Shown here: positions 32,147-41,127 of the stretch, in pieces
How positions within the stretch are numbered: the first letter of the stretch is position 1
Layout of the letters: every line of letters begins with the position of its first letter
NCBI GenBank assembly: GCA_017993335.1
Contig: JAGOMX010000013.1
Span: 1-41,127, forward strand
Reading direction: 5' to 3'
DNA: 41,127 nt
DNA from: Alphaproteobacteria bacterium
GTDB lineage: Bacteria; Pseudomonadota; Alphaproteobacteria; JAGOMX01
Notes under the pieces: generated by a model
What the model was told of the DNA's origin: nothing
Seen by the model: only the letters and a program-made list of their open reading frames with translations
The model's database searches: none
Position numbers and translations under genes: made by a program

Positions 32147-32968
32147 TTATATAATTTTGTTAAGACTTTGGGGCGATGTTAAGCTTGCTGTCTTTGTTCC
32201 GTTGGATTCAAGCCATTTTTGGAATTCTTCTTTGGAAACGACCTTAACAACTATCGGCATAAAACCGTGCTTCATGCCACATATTTCAGAGCATTGGCCG
32301 TAATAGGTCCCTGTTTTTTCCACATAAATCCAAGATTCATTCAAACGTCCGGGGATACAATCTTTTTTCACGCCAAAGGCGGGAATTGTCCAGCTGTGTA
32401 GGACGTCAGCGGCTGTAAATAACAAGCGAACTGTTGTGTTCACCGGAACAATGATTTGGTTATCCACCTCGAGCAGTCTTAGCTGGCCAGGTTGCAAATC
32501 TTTTTCTTGAATCATATTGCTGTCAAAAGCAATTTTATGTTCCGGATATTCATAGCTCCAGTACCACATATGACCGGTTACCTTTACCGTCATTTCCGGA
32601 TCTTTGGCCTTGTCCATGTAGAATATCAACTTGAAAGAAGGCACTGCAATAACCAAGAGAATCAAAACCGGTATGGCTGTCCAGACAACCTCAAGAAGGG
32701 TGTTGTGAGAGGTTTTAGACGGGACCGGATTTTTGGAGGCTCTAAATTTGAAAAGGATGTATCCCAGGATCACAAACACAAAAACAGCGATCAGGGTGAG
32801 TATAACCATGATCAAGTTATGAAGATCATGAACCTTTTGCATAACAGGTGTTGCCGCATCCTGAAAATTAATGCGCCATTTTTCTGGCTGATTGGCAAAG
32901 GCCCCTGACGTTAGGAGGGTCAGAAAGGATATGCACCATAAAAAGCTGTAAATTCTTATTTTTTTCAT
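32147..32968 (-). CDS. ctaC: Cytochrome c oxidase subunit II
   Basis: A 273-residue protein with a signal peptide (MKKIRIYSFLWCISFLTLLTSGAFA), two transmembrane helices, then the periplasmic cupredoxin domain. The CuA site is seen as H in DVLHSWTIPAFG and the C-S-E-I-C-G-M-K-H-G-F-M-P motif. It accepts electrons from cytochrome c. First gene of the ctaC-ctaD-ctaB-coxF-ctaG cluster. Confidence 0.97.
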   Translation of the reverse strand: MKKIRIYSFLWCISFLTLLTSGAFANQPEKWRINFQDAATPVMQKVHDLHNLIMVILTLIAVFVFVILGYILFKFRASKNPVPSKTSHNTLLEVVWTAIPVLILLVIAVPSFKLIFYMDKAKDPEMTVKVTGHMWYWSYEYPEHKIAFDSNMIQEKDLQPGQLRLLEVDNQIIVPVNTTVRLLFTAADVLHSWTIPAFGVKKDCIPGRLNESWIYVEKTGTYYGQCSEICGMKHGFMPIVVKVVSKEEFQKWLESNGTKTASLTSPQSLNKII

Positions 32969-33003
32969 TTTTATGTAGCCTGCTGATTCGTATTATTTAT
33001 TAA

Positions 33004-33032
33004 TTTATACTACAGGCTGGCCACCAGGTCGA
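33004..33032 (-). promoter_or_regulatory. Possible promoter of the ctaC operon
   Basis: On the minus strand TCGACC (33027-33032) and TATAAA (33004-33009) are separated by 17 bases, about 35 bases upstream of the ctaC ATG. Recognised from box similarity only. Confidence 0.4.
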
Positions 33033-33114
33033 GTGCATTCACAACAAAGATTGTAAATTTTCGCCAGATCGCCTATGAAGGGGGAGGATTTGTTCTTAAA
33101 ATGGAGAGATTGTT

Positions 33115-33684
33115 TTGCGTGTAATTGCAGGAAAACATAGGGGTCGCCCTTTAGCCAGGCCGCCAGCGATGATTACGCGGCCCACGATGGATCGTGTTCG
33201 TGAGTCTATATTTAATATGTTAACGCATGCGGATATAGAGGGCAAAATGGATTATGTGCAAGGTGCAAATGTGCTGGATGCCTATGCGGGAAGTGGCGCC
33301 TTGGGGATAGAATGCATTTCCAGAGGCGCAAAATTCATTTATTTTTTTGATAAAAATACCCGCGCTTTGGCGACGGTGCGTGAGAATGTTTGGTCATTGG
33401 GCGAGGCAGATTCCACTAAAATCATGAAAGCCGATGCCACACAACCTCCGCAGGCCCCATTTGCTATGGACTTGGTATTGCTGGATCCCCCTTTTGGGAA
33501 GAACTTAACGGCTCTCTGTTTGCCTCATTTATTAAAGGCTGGTTGGATCGATGAAAAAACGTTGATCGTGGCAGAAATTGCAGCCAAGGAAGAATTGAAT
33601 TTACCAGGAAACTTTACGCTTCTGCGTGAGCGTGTATATGGCACCGCTCAGGTATTTTTTATCCAGCTTAAATCCGAGGAATAA
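33115..33684 (+). CDS. rsmD: 16S rRNA (guanine(966)-N(2))-methyltransferase
   Basis: A 189-residue RsmD. The N-terminal M-R-V-I-A-G-K-H-R-G-R-P-L is the near-universal start of this family, which fixes a TTG as the initiation codon, behind GGAGAG at 33103-33108. R-P-T-M-D-R-V-R-E-S-I-F-N-M-L, the SAM-binding L-D-A-Y-A-G-S-G-A-L-G-I-E and the catalytic D-P-P-F-G are all present. Divergent from ctaC. Confidence 0.95.
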   Translation: MRVIAGKHRGRPLARPPAMITRPTMDRVRESIFNMLTHADIEGKMDYVQGANVLDAYAGSGALGIECISRGAKFIYFFDKNTRALATVRENVWSLGEADSTKIMKADATQPPQAPFAMDLVLLDPPFGKNLTALCLPHLLKAGWIDEKTLIVAEIAAKEELNLPGNFTLLRERVYGTAQVFFIQLKSEE

Positions 33685-33687
33685 AAA

Positions 33688-33721
33688 TAAGCCATGAAAG
33701 AGGTTAATCTTTCATGGCTTA
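33688..33721 (-). terminator. Intrinsic terminator
   Basis: A perfect 14-bp stem (TAAGCCATGAAAGA and its complement) with a 6-base loop. On the minus strand it is followed by TTTTTATT, so it should end the small lipoprotein transcript; it can also slow plus-strand transcription leaving rsmD. Confidence 0.8.
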
Positions 33722-33744
33722 AAGTTGGGCTCTGCCCTTTAAAA

Positions 33745-33918
33745 TCAATCGAGATTGATTTCATAGACGCCGTCGTCCCCTGTGAAAAGACCTGGGCCTT
33801 TTCTATAGGAGGGGTCTCCGTTATCGGGTCTTTCCAAGGGCTCGTAGTTTTGACAGCCTGCCATAACGAGCATGGCAGACTGTACGAATAATATTATTAC
33901 TAAATTTTTTTTATTCAC
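33745..33918 (-). CDS. Small lipoprotein
   Basis: A 57-residue frame with a GTG start, preceded by AAGGAAG at a 5-base spacing. The N-terminal basic/hydrophobic segment ends in a lipobox, L-V-M-A-G-C22, so the mature protein would be a 36-residue lipoprotein with the tail R-K-G-P-G-L-F-T-G-D-D-G-V-Y-E-I. Similar short lipoproteins with a G-x-G-L-F-x-G core are seen in alphaproteobacteria; the function is unknown. It ends 24 bases before an intrinsic terminator, and follows the porin gene by 22 bases on the same strand. Confidence 0.75.
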   Translation of the reverse strand: MNKKNLVIILFVQSAMLVMAGCQNYEPLERPDNGDPSYRKGPGLFTGDDGVYEINLD

Positions 33919-33940
33919 GATAACTTCCTTAAGCTATGGC

Positions 33941-35248
33941 CTATAGCTTCACACGAGCACCAGCCATAACCGCATGGATATCGTTGAAGCGTAAGGTAGA
34001 GTTAGACTTCTTAACTGAATACCTACGATACCCTGCATAGAGGTCAGATGCAACAACATCTACGTTCTGCACCAAAAATACACCCCAGCTTTTTGCTTTG
34101 GTTTGGATATTGTTGTCCACGAAGGTATTGGTGCTATCTAAAGAACGTGTTGTGTTTTTGCCTTGCGCTAAATCAACCGCAACCGATGTATTACCGATAG
34201 AGAAATATCTGTCGGTGTAGCCGATTTTTCCATGATAGAACGAACCATTTTTCTGGCCCCTTGCATCCCAGTCTCTTTTTAGTCCGCTGACCATCAGGCT
34301 GATACCGGTATCTTCTTTGCGGCTCATGCTGAATGGTAGCAATACACCCAAAGATGCGCTGTATTGTTTATGATTGTATCTATCCGCAAATGTGTCTGCG
34401 TTTAGGGATTCATTGCGAGTAAAGGCTGCAGTGGCTGCAACTTTTACACCGGAGAATTTACCTGCAAAACGAGCGGCTACATCAAAGAGATTACCGCTGC
34501 CTTGGTGGGCGTGAGACGTGGAAAGCTGTACCCCATAATACTTTGGTGTATCATAGCGAACTCGATCGTGTCTATCTAAGCCATCTGTGCTTCCGAATGC
34601 GCCCTCAAAAGTTGTGTCGTCTTCGGCTTGTACGAAATAGCTGCGGTTCGTGCCGGATGTTTTTTCATAGAAACTTGCACCAGACGCCATGGCCCAGACG
34701 CTGGATCCATTAGCAACCACAGAGGTTCCAGAAAGATCGGTTTCTTCCATGGTGTGATTAGAGGCCATATCGCCGCGACCCATGCTTAACTTACCAAACT
34801 TAACGCTATCTATGAAAAGATCGGCGTGACGTATGATCAATTCTTTGCTCGCTGTTGCGTTGGATTGTGAGTTTTTCACATCGTTTTCGTCGGATGTGTT
34901 GGAGCGGAAACCCAGTTCAAAGACGCCGCCAAAAATGGTGTCGTCGTTCAGGTTAGCTTTTCCTGTAATGTTTAAACGGGATTCTGAGTTAAAGTTATCC
35001 ACGTGAGACATGTTGGATTTGTTGCCGTTATCAAGCCATAGCATGGAGCGGTTGACTTGGCCGGATATGAGTATTTTTTTTGTATCCGACATGACGGCTT
35101 TGCTTTCTAGGCGACGAAGAGATTCCTCAAGCGCGCCGCAGCACTTTCCGTCTTTTGAAGCAGGTCCTGCATTAGCTAGTAAAGATGAGCTGGATAAAAT
35201 GATGGCCAGCAAAGATGTATTAAATTTATGACGTGATGTAATTTTCAT
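33941..35248 (-). CDS. Outer-membrane porin
   Basis: A 435-residue protein with a Sec signal peptide (cleavage near residue 27, LLANAG), a short coiled-coil-like segment (EESLRRLESK) and then alternating hydrophobic strands typical of a 16-stranded Gram-negative porin: ILISGQVNRSMLWLD, RLNITGKA, TIFGGVFELGF, and RHADLFIDSVKFGKLSMGRGD. The last strand ends HAVMAGARVKL rather than the usual aromatic residue. The family is close to trimeric general porins; selectivity is unknown. A GGGAG ribosome site is present. It is divergent from glyQ. Confidence 0.85.
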   Translation of the reverse strand: MKITSRHKFNTSLLAIILSSSSLLANAGPASKDGKCCGALEESLRRLESKAVMSDTKKILISGQVNRSMLWLDNGNKSNMSHVDNFNSESRLNITGKANLNDDTIFGGVFELGFRSNTSDENDVKNSQSNATASKELIIRHADLFIDSVKFGKLSMGRGDMASNHTMEETDLSGTSVVANGSSVWAMASGASFYEKTSGTNRSYFVQAEDDTTFEGAFGSTDGLDRHDRVRYDTPKYYGVQLSTSHAHQGSGNLFDVAARFAGKFSGVKVAATAAFTRNESLNADTFADRYNHKQYSASLGVLLPFSMSRKEDTGISLMVSGLKRDWDARGQKNGSFYHGKIGYTDRYFSIGNTSVAVDLAQGKNTTRSLDSTNTFVDNNIQTKAKSWGVFLVQNVDVVASDLYAGYRRYSVKKSNSTLRFNDIHAVMAGARVKL

Positions 35249-35426
35249 GTTTAACTCCCTAAAGTTATACCTCGATTATGTCTTTCATTTAAGGAGAAAT
35301 CATGTAAAATTTGACAGAATATGTGAAATAATTGACCGCAGTGTCATCACAGCAACACTATTAGGCATTAAGATGCCAATAAGGAAAATATGTGGTAAGG
35401 AATTGATTTATATTTAGCAAGCTTGA

Positions 35427-35455
35427 CCTGAACGCGTGACACGGTTAAGTTCAGG
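35427..35455 (+). promoter_or_regulatory. Hairpin in the glyQ leader
   Basis: CCTGAAC (35427-35433) and GTTCAGG (35449-35455) form a 7-bp stem with a 15-base loop, 30 bases upstream of the glyQ GTG. Could shape the glyQ leader; no known riboswitch is recognised. Confidence 0.35.
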
Positions 35456-35485
35456 AGAGTTTTTAAAATTAAGGGGGTCCTTAGC

Positions 35486-36349
35486 GTGGGTTCGTTGTCC
35501 TTTCAAGAAGTTATTTTTCGTCTTCAAAAGTTTTGGGGTGATCAGGGGTGTGTGCTCTTGCAATCTTATGACGTAGAGGTCGGTGCCGGCACATTTCATC
35601 CGGCGACGGTTTTGCGTGCGTTAGGGCCAAATCCTTGGTCTGCGTGCTATGTGCAGCCTTCCAGGCGGCCGAAAGATGGCCGTTATGGTGAGAACCCAAA
35701 CCGGTTGCAGCAGCATCATCAATTTCAAGTGGTTTTAAAGCCATCTCCTGAGAATGTGCAAGAATTGTATCTGGATAGCTTGCGTGCCATTGATATTGAT
35801 CCTCTTTTACATGATATCCGCTTTGTGGAAGATGACTGGGAGAGTCCAACTTTAGGGGCTTCAGGTCTGGGGTGGGAAGTTTGGTGTGATGGTCAAGAAG
35901 TGACGCAATTTACTTACTTCCAGCAAATAGCAGGGTATGCCTGTTCGCCCGTTATGGCGGAACTCACCTACGGATTAGAGCGTCTGGTTATGCCCATACA
36001 GAATAAAGAAAATGTATATGACTTAGACTGGAATGGTGTGACGGGTGATAAAGCCATGAGTTATGGCGATGTTTTCTTGCGATCCGAAAGAGAATTTTCT
36101 GCCTATAACTTTGAGCATGCACAAACGGATGTGCTTTCGCGGCAATTTATAGAGGCAGAAGATGCATGTAAAAGACTTGTCGAGGCAAAACTAGCGTTGC
36201 CAGCTTATGATATGTGTATTAAAGCCAGTCATTTATTTAATTTACTAGATGCGCGCGGCGTTATTAGCGTCATGGAGCGTCCCGGGTATATTGCTCGGGT
36301 GCGTGTATTAGCAAAAGCCTGTTGTGCAGTATATTTGGAGCAGCTATGA
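35486..36349 (+). CDS. glyQ: Glycine--tRNA ligase alpha subunit
   Basis: A 287-residue Gly[21 protein letters not shown], then [21 protein letters not shown] and [10 protein letters not shown] are class II catalytic motifs of the bacterial alpha2-beta2 enzyme. The GTG start sits 8 bases after AAGGGGG. The TGA overlaps the ATG of glyS. Confidence 0.97.
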   Translation: MGSLSFQEVIFRLQKFWGDQGCVLLQSYDVEVGAGTFHPATVLRALGPNPWSACYVQPSRRPKDGRYGENPNRLQQHHQFQVVLKPSPENVQELYLDSLRAIDIDPLLHDIRFVEDDWESPTLGASGLGWEVWCDGQEVTQFTYFQQIAGYACSPVMAELTYGLERLVMPIQNKENVYDLDWNGVTGDKAMSYGDVFLRSEREFSAYNFEHAQTDVLSRQFIEAEDACKRLVEAKLALPAYDMCIKASHLFNLLDARGVISVMERPGYIARVRVLAKACCAVYLEQL

Positions 36350-38457
36350 CAAAACATTCTGATCTTATTCTCGAGATTTTGTGTGAGGAAATTCCATCTC
36401 GTATGCAATTAGCGGCTTCTGAACAATTGCAAAGTCGTTTTTTAAAAAAATTACAGGACTCTGGTTTGGTGTGGAGTCATGCGGAAAGCTTTATCACGCC
36501 AAGGCGGATGACTTTGCATGTAAAAGATATTCCTGTTTTACAAGAGGACCGTATGGAAGAAAAGCGGGGGCCTCGTGTGGGAGCTCCTGATGCGGCTATA
36601 CAGGGGTTTTTGACGTCTGCAGGCTTATCCAGCCTGGATGCGTGCGAGCAGCGCGTGACTGATAAGGGTGACTTTTGGTTTGCCATGAAATCTATAAAGG
36701 GTGAACAGACCAGGGATGTGTTGCCTGAAATCATCAATGCAGTTATTTCCGATTTCTCGTGGCCAAAGTCCATGCGTTGGGGCCATAATGCTTTGGCTTG
36801 GGTGAGGCCTTTGCGCTCAATTCTTTGCCTTTTTGGGGGAGAGTTGGTTCCAGGATTGTTAGACTTGGGACATGAAAGGCGTGAATACAAGGCAACCACC
36901 GTCGGGCACCGCTTTTTATCTCCCCAGGAAATTCAGCCGAAAAATTTTGAGCAATACCAAGAACAACTTCGTCAAAATTTTGTTATGGTAAACCATATAG
37001 AGAGGCGTCAGTATATACAAAAGGAAGTGGAGGCGTTGGCGCAAAAGCATCAACTGCGCTTACGTTTAGATGAAGGTTTAATGGATGAGATCACAGGACT
37101 GGTAGAATGGCCCGTGTGTTTTCTGGGTAGAATAGATGAAGCCTTTATGGATCTGCCGGAAGACGTTCTCATGACATCCATGCGGGTTCATCAGCGCTAC
37201 TGTGCCTTAGAAGATAAATCAGGCCGTTTGGCGCCTTATTTTATTCTCGCCGCCAACATCATCCCAAAGGATGGCGGGGCTGAATTGATAAAGGGGAATG
37301 AGCGTGTATTAAGGGCGCGCTTATCAGATGCCAAATTCTTTTACGATCAGGATCGATTAAAGCGCCTAGAGAATCATGCAAATGGTTTGCCGAATGTAAT
37401 TTTCCAAGAAGACTTAGGTTCAATGGCGGCAAAAGTTGAGCGGATTCAGTCCCTTTCCCTTATGCTTGCCGAAACTCTTTCTTTAGATAAGAACGATTGT
37501 CTTCGAGCGGCCCTACTATGTAAGGCGGATCTTATGAGTCAAATGGTCGGTGAGTTTCCTGAGCTTCAGGGTATCATGGGTGGGTACTATGCCTTGCATC
37601 AAAAAGAAAATTTAGCCGTGGCGCAAGCTATAACAGATCATTACCGACCCAAGGGGTTTGCTGATGATCTGCCCAGCTCATCTATAGGCAAAGTCATTGC
37701 GTTGGCAGATAAACTCGATACATTAGTTGGTTATTTTGCTATTGGCATCAAGCCTACAGGATCAAAGGACCCTTATGCGCTTAGGCGTTCAGCCATAGGG
37801 TGTATACGGCTGATGGAATCCCTGGGCGGCTTGCCGTTGGATAAATTGGTGCGGTCTGCCTACCAGGCCTACGATAACGTATTTGCCGGTATCACCAAAA
37901 AAGTTACGACTTTAGAGGTTCTCGTTGAAGAGATGCAGCTGTTTTTCCAGGAACGCATGAAGGCGTATTGGAAAGAAAAGGGTATCCGTCACGACTATTT
38001 AGATGCGGTCTTTGCGGTAGCGCAAAACGATAGTTTTGAAGTATTGGCCCAGCGTATTCATGCCTTACACCAATTCTTGTCTCGCACCGATGGTCTCGGG
38101 GATAAATTGCTTTCTGCCTACCGGCGTGCGAACAATATGGTGCGACAGGAAGAAAAGAAAGATGGCGTGTCTTATGTGGGCGATATTTTATCCGAACATT
38201 TTGAGGAAGAATCAGAAACCCGGTTGCATCAACAGTTGCAGATTACACAAAAAAATATCGAATTGGAAATGCAACGCCATGATTTCCAAAACGTGATGGA
38301 GTCCCTTGCTTTGCTGGGTCCTTATATCGATTCATTTTTTGATAAAATTGTCGTCAATGCGCCAGTGGAATCTATAAGAAAGAATCGATTGCATTTATTA
38401 TCAGAAATTGCAAAAACAATAGAACAGGTTGCGGACTTTTCAAAAATAGAGGGATGA
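36346..38457 (+). CDS. glyS: Glycine--tRNA ligase beta subunit
   Basis: A 703-residue GlyS, beginning [15 protein letters not shown] as its relatives do. The HD-like region ([22 protein letters not shown]) and the C-terminal tRNA-binding R-L-x-L-L-S-x-I segment are visible. It provides tRNA recognition. The ATG at 36346 overlaps the glyQ stop (ATGA) with GGAG upstream, chosen over an ATG at 36322. Coupled to cdd, which starts one base after. Confidence 0.97.
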   Translation: MTKHSDLILEILCEEIPSRMQLAASEQLQSRFLKKLQDSGLVWSHAESFITPRRMTLHVKDIPVLQEDRMEEKRGPRVGAPDAAIQGFLTSAGLSSLDACEQRVTDKGDFWFAMKSIKGEQTRDVLPEIINAVISDFSWPKSMRWGHNALAWVRPLRSILCLFGGELVPGLLDLGHERREYKATTVGHRFLSPQEIQPKNFEQYQEQLRQNFVMVNHIERRQYIQKEVEALAQKHQLRLRLDEGLMDEITGLVEWPVCFLGRIDEAFMDLPEDVLMTSMRVHQRYCALEDKSGRLAPYFILAANIIPKDGGAELIKGNERVLRARLSDAKFFYDQDRLKRLENHANGLPNVIFQEDLGSMAAKVERIQSLSLMLAETLSLDKNDCLRAALLCKADLMSQMVGEFPELQGIMGGYYALHQKENLAVAQAITDHYRPKGFADDLPSSSIGKVIALADKLDTLVGYFAIGIKPTGSKDPYALRRSAIGCIRLMESLGGLPLDKLVRSAYQAYDNVFAGITKKVTTLEVLVEEMQLFFQERMKAYWKEKGIRHDYLDAVFAVAQNDSFEVLAQRIHALHQFLSRTDGLGDKLLSAYRRANNMVRQEEKKDGVSYVGDILSEHFEEESETRLHQQLQITQKNIELEMQRHDFQNVMESLALLGPYIDSFFDKIVVNAPVESIRKNRLHLLSEIAKTIEQVADFSKIEG

Positions 38458-38458
38458 C

Positions 38459-38848
38459 ATGACAATTAAGCACGGTTTACTTGAGCAAGCAGAAGCAGCT
38501 TTCAGCCACGCATATGCACCATATTCTAACTTTCGCGTAGGGGCCGCGGTCTTAACAAAAGATGGTCATGTTTACACAGGTTGTAACGTAGAAAACATCT
38601 CTTTTGGGTTGACGAGTTGCGCAGAAAGAAACGCTATTTTTTCGGCTATCGCCCATCGCGGAAGAATAGAAATTGAAGCGATTGCTGTGGTAACAGAACA
38701 CAAAGATGGCGGAACTCCTTGTGGGGCGTGTCGTCAAGTTATTCATGAGTTCGGTCCAGAGGCTAAAATATACTACCGTCAAAATGGACAAGAAAAAGAA
38801 ACCACAACCTCTTTGCTTTTGCCTGCAGCGTTTGATAGCATTACATAA
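38459..38848 (+). CDS. cdd: Cytidine deaminase
   Basis: A 129-residue homotetrameric-type deaminase: A-P-Y-S-N-F-R-V-G-A-A near the N terminus, C54-A-E56 (Zn ligand and proton shuttle) and P-C88-G-A-C91-R-Q (two further Zn ligands). It deaminates cytidine and deoxycytidine for salvage, useful to an organism living on host nucleosides. A GAGGG site precedes the ATG, one base after the glyS stop. Confidence 0.96.
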   Translation: MTIKHGLLEQAEAAFSHAYAPYSNFRVGAAVLTKDGHVYTGCNVENISFGLTSCAERNAIFSAIAHRGRIEIEAIAVVTEHKDGGTPCGACRQVIHEFGPEAKIYYRQNGQEKETTTSLLLPAAFDSIT

Positions 38849-38870
38849 AACAAATAATGAAAATCAAACA

Positions 38871-39539
38871 ATGCTCAATCGCATGATTGTTATTCTGGCT
38901 ATTCTCATCCTTTTGACAGGCGCCTTGTTTTGGGTTTTTCCTGAGGTAAATTTTGATCATGACCAGTGGATGCGTTATATTGGGCTGGTTGCTGTTTTAG
39001 GGTATTTGCTGCTGTCCTGGAATAAAAAAGGATTTCACTCATCCATGTGGATTCGTTCTGTTTTATTCTGGGTTGCGCTGGGGTTTTTGTTGTTTACAGC
39101 CTATAGCTACCGTTATGAATTTGAAGCCTTTAAAGCAAAGCTATCCCCATCCTCTGGCCAAAACATCAGTGACAAAGAGATGCGTTTTGAAATGGCAAAT
39201 AATGGTCATTTTTATGTGCAAGCCGAAATTAATGGTAAGCCCGTACGTTTTATGGTGGATACAGGGGCGTCTCGGGTTGTTTTAAGTCCAAAAGATGCCA
39301 GGAGGTTAGGATTTGATAGTCAAAATTTATCGTTTAATGCTCAATCCTCAACGGCGAATGGAATGGTATGGAGTGCTCTTTTGAATTTAGATCGCATAAA
39401 GATTGGTGAGCAGATTGTAATAGATGTTCCGGCAAGTGTATCGCAATCGGAATTAGATATCTCGCTTTTGGGAATGAGTTTTCTGAATAAACTGAAGGGG
39501 TATCGAGTGGAGAGGGAGACTCTCACATTCATATTTTGA
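38871..39539 (+). CDS. Retropepsin-like aspartic protease, membrane anchored
   Basis: A 222-residue protein: three hydrophobic segments in residues 1-80, then a periplasmic aspartic protease domain of the clan AA (TIGR02281) type with the active-site D130-T-G-A in V-R-F-M-V-D-T-G-A-S. The M-x-F-L-N-x-L pattern near the C terminus (GMSFLNKLKGYRVE) is typical. Such proteins work as dimers and are widespread in alphaproteobacteria; the substrate is unknown. The ATG at 38871 is the first suited to the first helix; ATG at 38883 is a close alternative. The TGA overlaps the TTG of nnr. Confidence 0.85.
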   Translation: MLNRMIVILAILILLTGALFWVFPEVNFDHDQWMRYIGLVAVLGYLLLSWNKKGFHSSMWIRSVLFWVALGFLLFTAYSYRYEFEAFKAKLSPSSGQNISDKEMRFEMANNGHFYVQAEINGKPVRFMVDTGASRVVLSPKDARRLGFDSQNLSFNAQSSTANGMVWSALLNLDRIKIGEQIVIDVPASVSQSELDISLLGMSFLNKLKGYRVERETLTFIF

Positions 39540-40936
39540 ATCAAAATCCTCGAGGCTTGCTTTTAAACAAAGCCCTTATTCGCGAATGCGAGCAGGCAGC
39601 GTTTCACGCAGGGATTACGGAGTCTGACTTAAGAGAAAAAGCCGCTGCCAGTGTTATGGCAGAAATAGAAGCGGCATACAACGTGCAACCGATTCAAGTT
39701 GTTTGTGGCCCGGGTAAAAATGGTATAGATGGCTTACTCATCGCAGACCTGCTTAAACAAAAGGGTTGGCCCGTAAATGTTTTGCTCCTTAACGATCAGA
39801 ATTTTGATGCATCAAAGGTTGTGATTATTCAGCAGGGAATTATTGTGGATGCCTTGTTTGGGATAGGTTTAAATAGGCCTTTAGTTGGCATTTATGAATG
39901 GATCGTTCGGCGCATCAATGATTCACCTGCGCAAGTGGTTTCCGTGGATATCCCATCGGGAGTGGATAGCGATACGGGTGAGATTTTAGGTGTCGCCGTT
40001 GCGGCGCATATAACGGTTACCTTTGGTTTTAAGAAAATGGGTCAATTACTGTTGCCAGGTAAAACCTGTTGTGGTCGTATAGTCTGTCATGACATCGGGT
40101 TGCAACCACCTCTACAGCATGAGATTTATATCAATCATCCATCGTTATGGTCTTCTTTTTATTCTTTCCCAGATGCCTATAGCCACAAATATAATCGTGG
40201 TTTTTTATGCATTTTAGGGGGGCGAGATATGTGCGGTGCAGCCTTATTGTCGGCAGCAGCTTCCAGGCGTGTAGGTGTCGGTCTGGTTCAAATTGAATCG
40301 GTGCCGGAAAGCCAGGGGATTTATAAACAATATTCTTTGGGTATATTGACGAAGCCTGTCCTTTCTGCTTTTGAATTTGCGGCGGATTCTCGATACACGA
40401 CTGCTTTGATTGGTCCCGGGAGTGGTCGCAACGAATTCACACGAGAAGCTGTACTATCCTGGCTTGCACAAAAGAAAACTTGTGTGCTGGATGCGGATGC
40501 CTTGCATGTGTTTAAAGATGATCCGCAGACGCTATTTGATCATTTGCACGATCAGGTCGTCTTGACGCCCCATGAGGGGGAGTTTTCTTCTCTTTTTAAG
40601 GTGAATGGAACCAAAATACAAAAAGTACAATATGCGGCAAAGCTAAGCGGGGCAATCGTTTTGTTGAAGGGTGCCGATACAGTGATTGCGCATCCGTTGG
40701 GCCTGACGATCGTACAAGAAGAGACATGCTATGACTTGGCTTCTGGTGGTACGGGGGACGTGCTCGCGGGGATAATTGCGGGGTTGTTGGCCGGAAAAAT
40801 GTCGCCCCTGGCGGCTGCCGCGATGGGGGTGTATATTCATGTGCGTGCGGCTCAACAAATAGGATTTGGACTTTTAGCCGAGGACATGCCGGATAGATTG
40901 CCTGATATTATGAAAGAATTTAGAACTAGTGATTGA
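39536..40936 (+). CDS. nnr: Bifunctional NAD(P)H-hydrate epimerase / ADP-dependent NAD(P)H-hydrate dehydratase
   Basis: A 466-residue fusion enzyme that repairs hydrated NADH and NADPH. The N-terminal epimerase domain shows V-V-C-G-P-G-K-N-G-I-D-G (57-68) and V-D-I-P-S-G-V-D-S-D-T-G. The C-terminal kinase-fold dehydratase has G-R-x-x-x-x-G-P-G-S-G and A-S-G-G-T-G-D-V-L-A-G (ADP binding and catalytic Asp). The start is a TTG that shares bases with the TGA of the preceding gene (TTGA). Another TTG at 39557 would be an alternative, but neither has a clear ribosome site. Confidence 0.93.
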   Translation: MNQNPRGLLLNKALIRECEQAAFHAGITESDLREKAAASVMAEIEAAYNVQPIQVVCGPGKNGIDGLLIADLLKQKGWPVNVLLLNDQNFDASKVVIIQQGIIVDALFGIGLNRPLVGIYEWIVRRINDSPAQVVSVDIPSGVDSDTGEILGVAVAAHITVTFGFKKMGQLLLPGKTCCGRIVCHDIGLQPPLQHEIYINHPSLWSSFYSFPDAYSHKYNRGFLCILGGRDMCGAALLSAAASRRVGVGLVQIESVPESQGIYKQYSLGILTKPVLSAFEFAADSRYTTALIGPGSGRNEFTREAVLSWLAQKKTCVLDADALHVFKDDPQTLFDHLHDQVVLTPHEGEFSSLFKVNGTKIQKVQYAAKLSGAIVLLKGADTVIAHPLGLTIVQEETCYDLASGGTGDVLAGIIAGLLAGKMSPLAAAAMGVYIHVRAAQQIGFGLLAEDMPDRLPDIMKEFRTSD

Positions 40937-40995
40937 GTTTTTGATGAAACCAGTGTTTAATTCACACAAAAATATGAAAAGGTAGATATAGATTT

Positions 40996-41127
40996 ATGGC
41001 GATGACATCTGTTGCTTCACTTCACCCTGGTGCATCTTCTTGTGACATTTTAGTCGATTTTGTGAGGCCTCAGCTTTTAGAGGTAGATGCGGTTATTTTA
41101 AAGCATTTGCAGCATCGTGTCCCCATG
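40996..41127 (+). CDS. Polyprenyl diphosphate synthase, N-terminal fragment
   Basis: The frame is open from the ATG at 40996 to the window end (44 codons). The residues V-R-P-Q-L-L-E-V-D-A-V-I-L-K-H-L-Q-H-R-V-P have the N-terminal pattern of octaprenyl/decaprenyl diphosphate synthases (v-x-x-D-M-x-x-V-N-x-x-I-x-x-x-x-x-S-x-V-P). If correct it makes the ubiquinone side chain. The Asp-rich catalytic motifs lie beyond the window; the call is tentative. An ATG at 41002 is also possible. Confidence 0.5.
   Translation, partial: MAMTSVASLHPGASSCDILVDFVRPQLLEVDAVILKHLQHRVPM

Noticed and set aside
1..41127. CRISPR arrays, tRNA and rRNA genes
   Set aside because: No regularly spaced repeats, cloverleaf-like sequences or rRNA segments were recognised by reading; a covariance-model search was not possible here.

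Overview
This is a chromosomal stretch of an AT-rich alphaproteobacterium that probably lives inside a eukaryotic host. Ubiquinone synthesis by Coq7, an NDUFS4-like complex I subunit, the aa3 oxidase cluster ctaC-ctaD-ctaB-(coxF)-ctaG, the cell-cycle regulator TrcR (DUF1013) and a DUF3035/BamF-like lipoprotein together point to Alphaproteobacteria. Signal-peptide proteins with F-box and leucine-rich-repeat features suggest an amoeba or protist endosymbiont of the Holosporales/Rickettsiales type. The taxonomic placement is an inference from gene content; no rRNA is present.

Layout. 1-5.1 kb (+): end of a BamF-like gene, a catalytic/non-catalytic pair of M16 peptidases, a GNAT enzyme and a membrane-anchored serine hydrolase. 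5.1-6.4 kb (-): a secreted F-box/LRR protein. 6.6-8.2 kb (+): a YqaA/DedA-type membrane protein, dsbB and coq7. 8.2-9.7 kb (-): trcR and prmA. 9.7-13.0 kb (+): trmL, hemF, a GNAT enzyme and an unrecognised secreted protein behind a good promoter. 13.1-20.8 kb (mostly -): an AhpC peroxiredoxin, a nitronate-monooxygenase-like enzyme, then rbfA-truB-rpsO-pnp in transcription order, a 214-bp inverted-repeat element where infB would normally sit, rnhA, a CDGSH iron-sulfur protein (+), an NDUFS4-like protein, a DUF721 protein and miaA (+).

21.6-27.9 kb is an inserted island. The last 33 codons of miaA plus 17 bp of downstream sequence occur twice as 117-bp direct repeats (about 94% identical), 6.2 kb apart. 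The right copy is followed by the terminator expected after miaA. Between the repeats are a second secreted F-box-like protein, a reverse transcriptase whose only good start is followed by a stop at codon 6, a YhcG/DUF1016 PD-(D/E)XK nuclease decorated with a recurring 19-bp palindrome, an AbiEi/AbiEii abortive-infection pair with dyads in its promoter, and a transposase remnant. It looks like a small defence/effector island without its own integrase.

28-41 kb returns to core functions. On the minus strand lie a Bax-inhibitor-1 protein, the cytochrome oxidase cluster (with a 38-residue CoxF-like gene), a tiny lipoprotein and a porin. On the plus strand lie rsmD and the run glyQ-glyS-cdd-retropepsin-nnr, then the first 44 codons of a probable polyprenyl diphosphate synthase. 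No tRNA, rRNA or CRISPR array was recognised.
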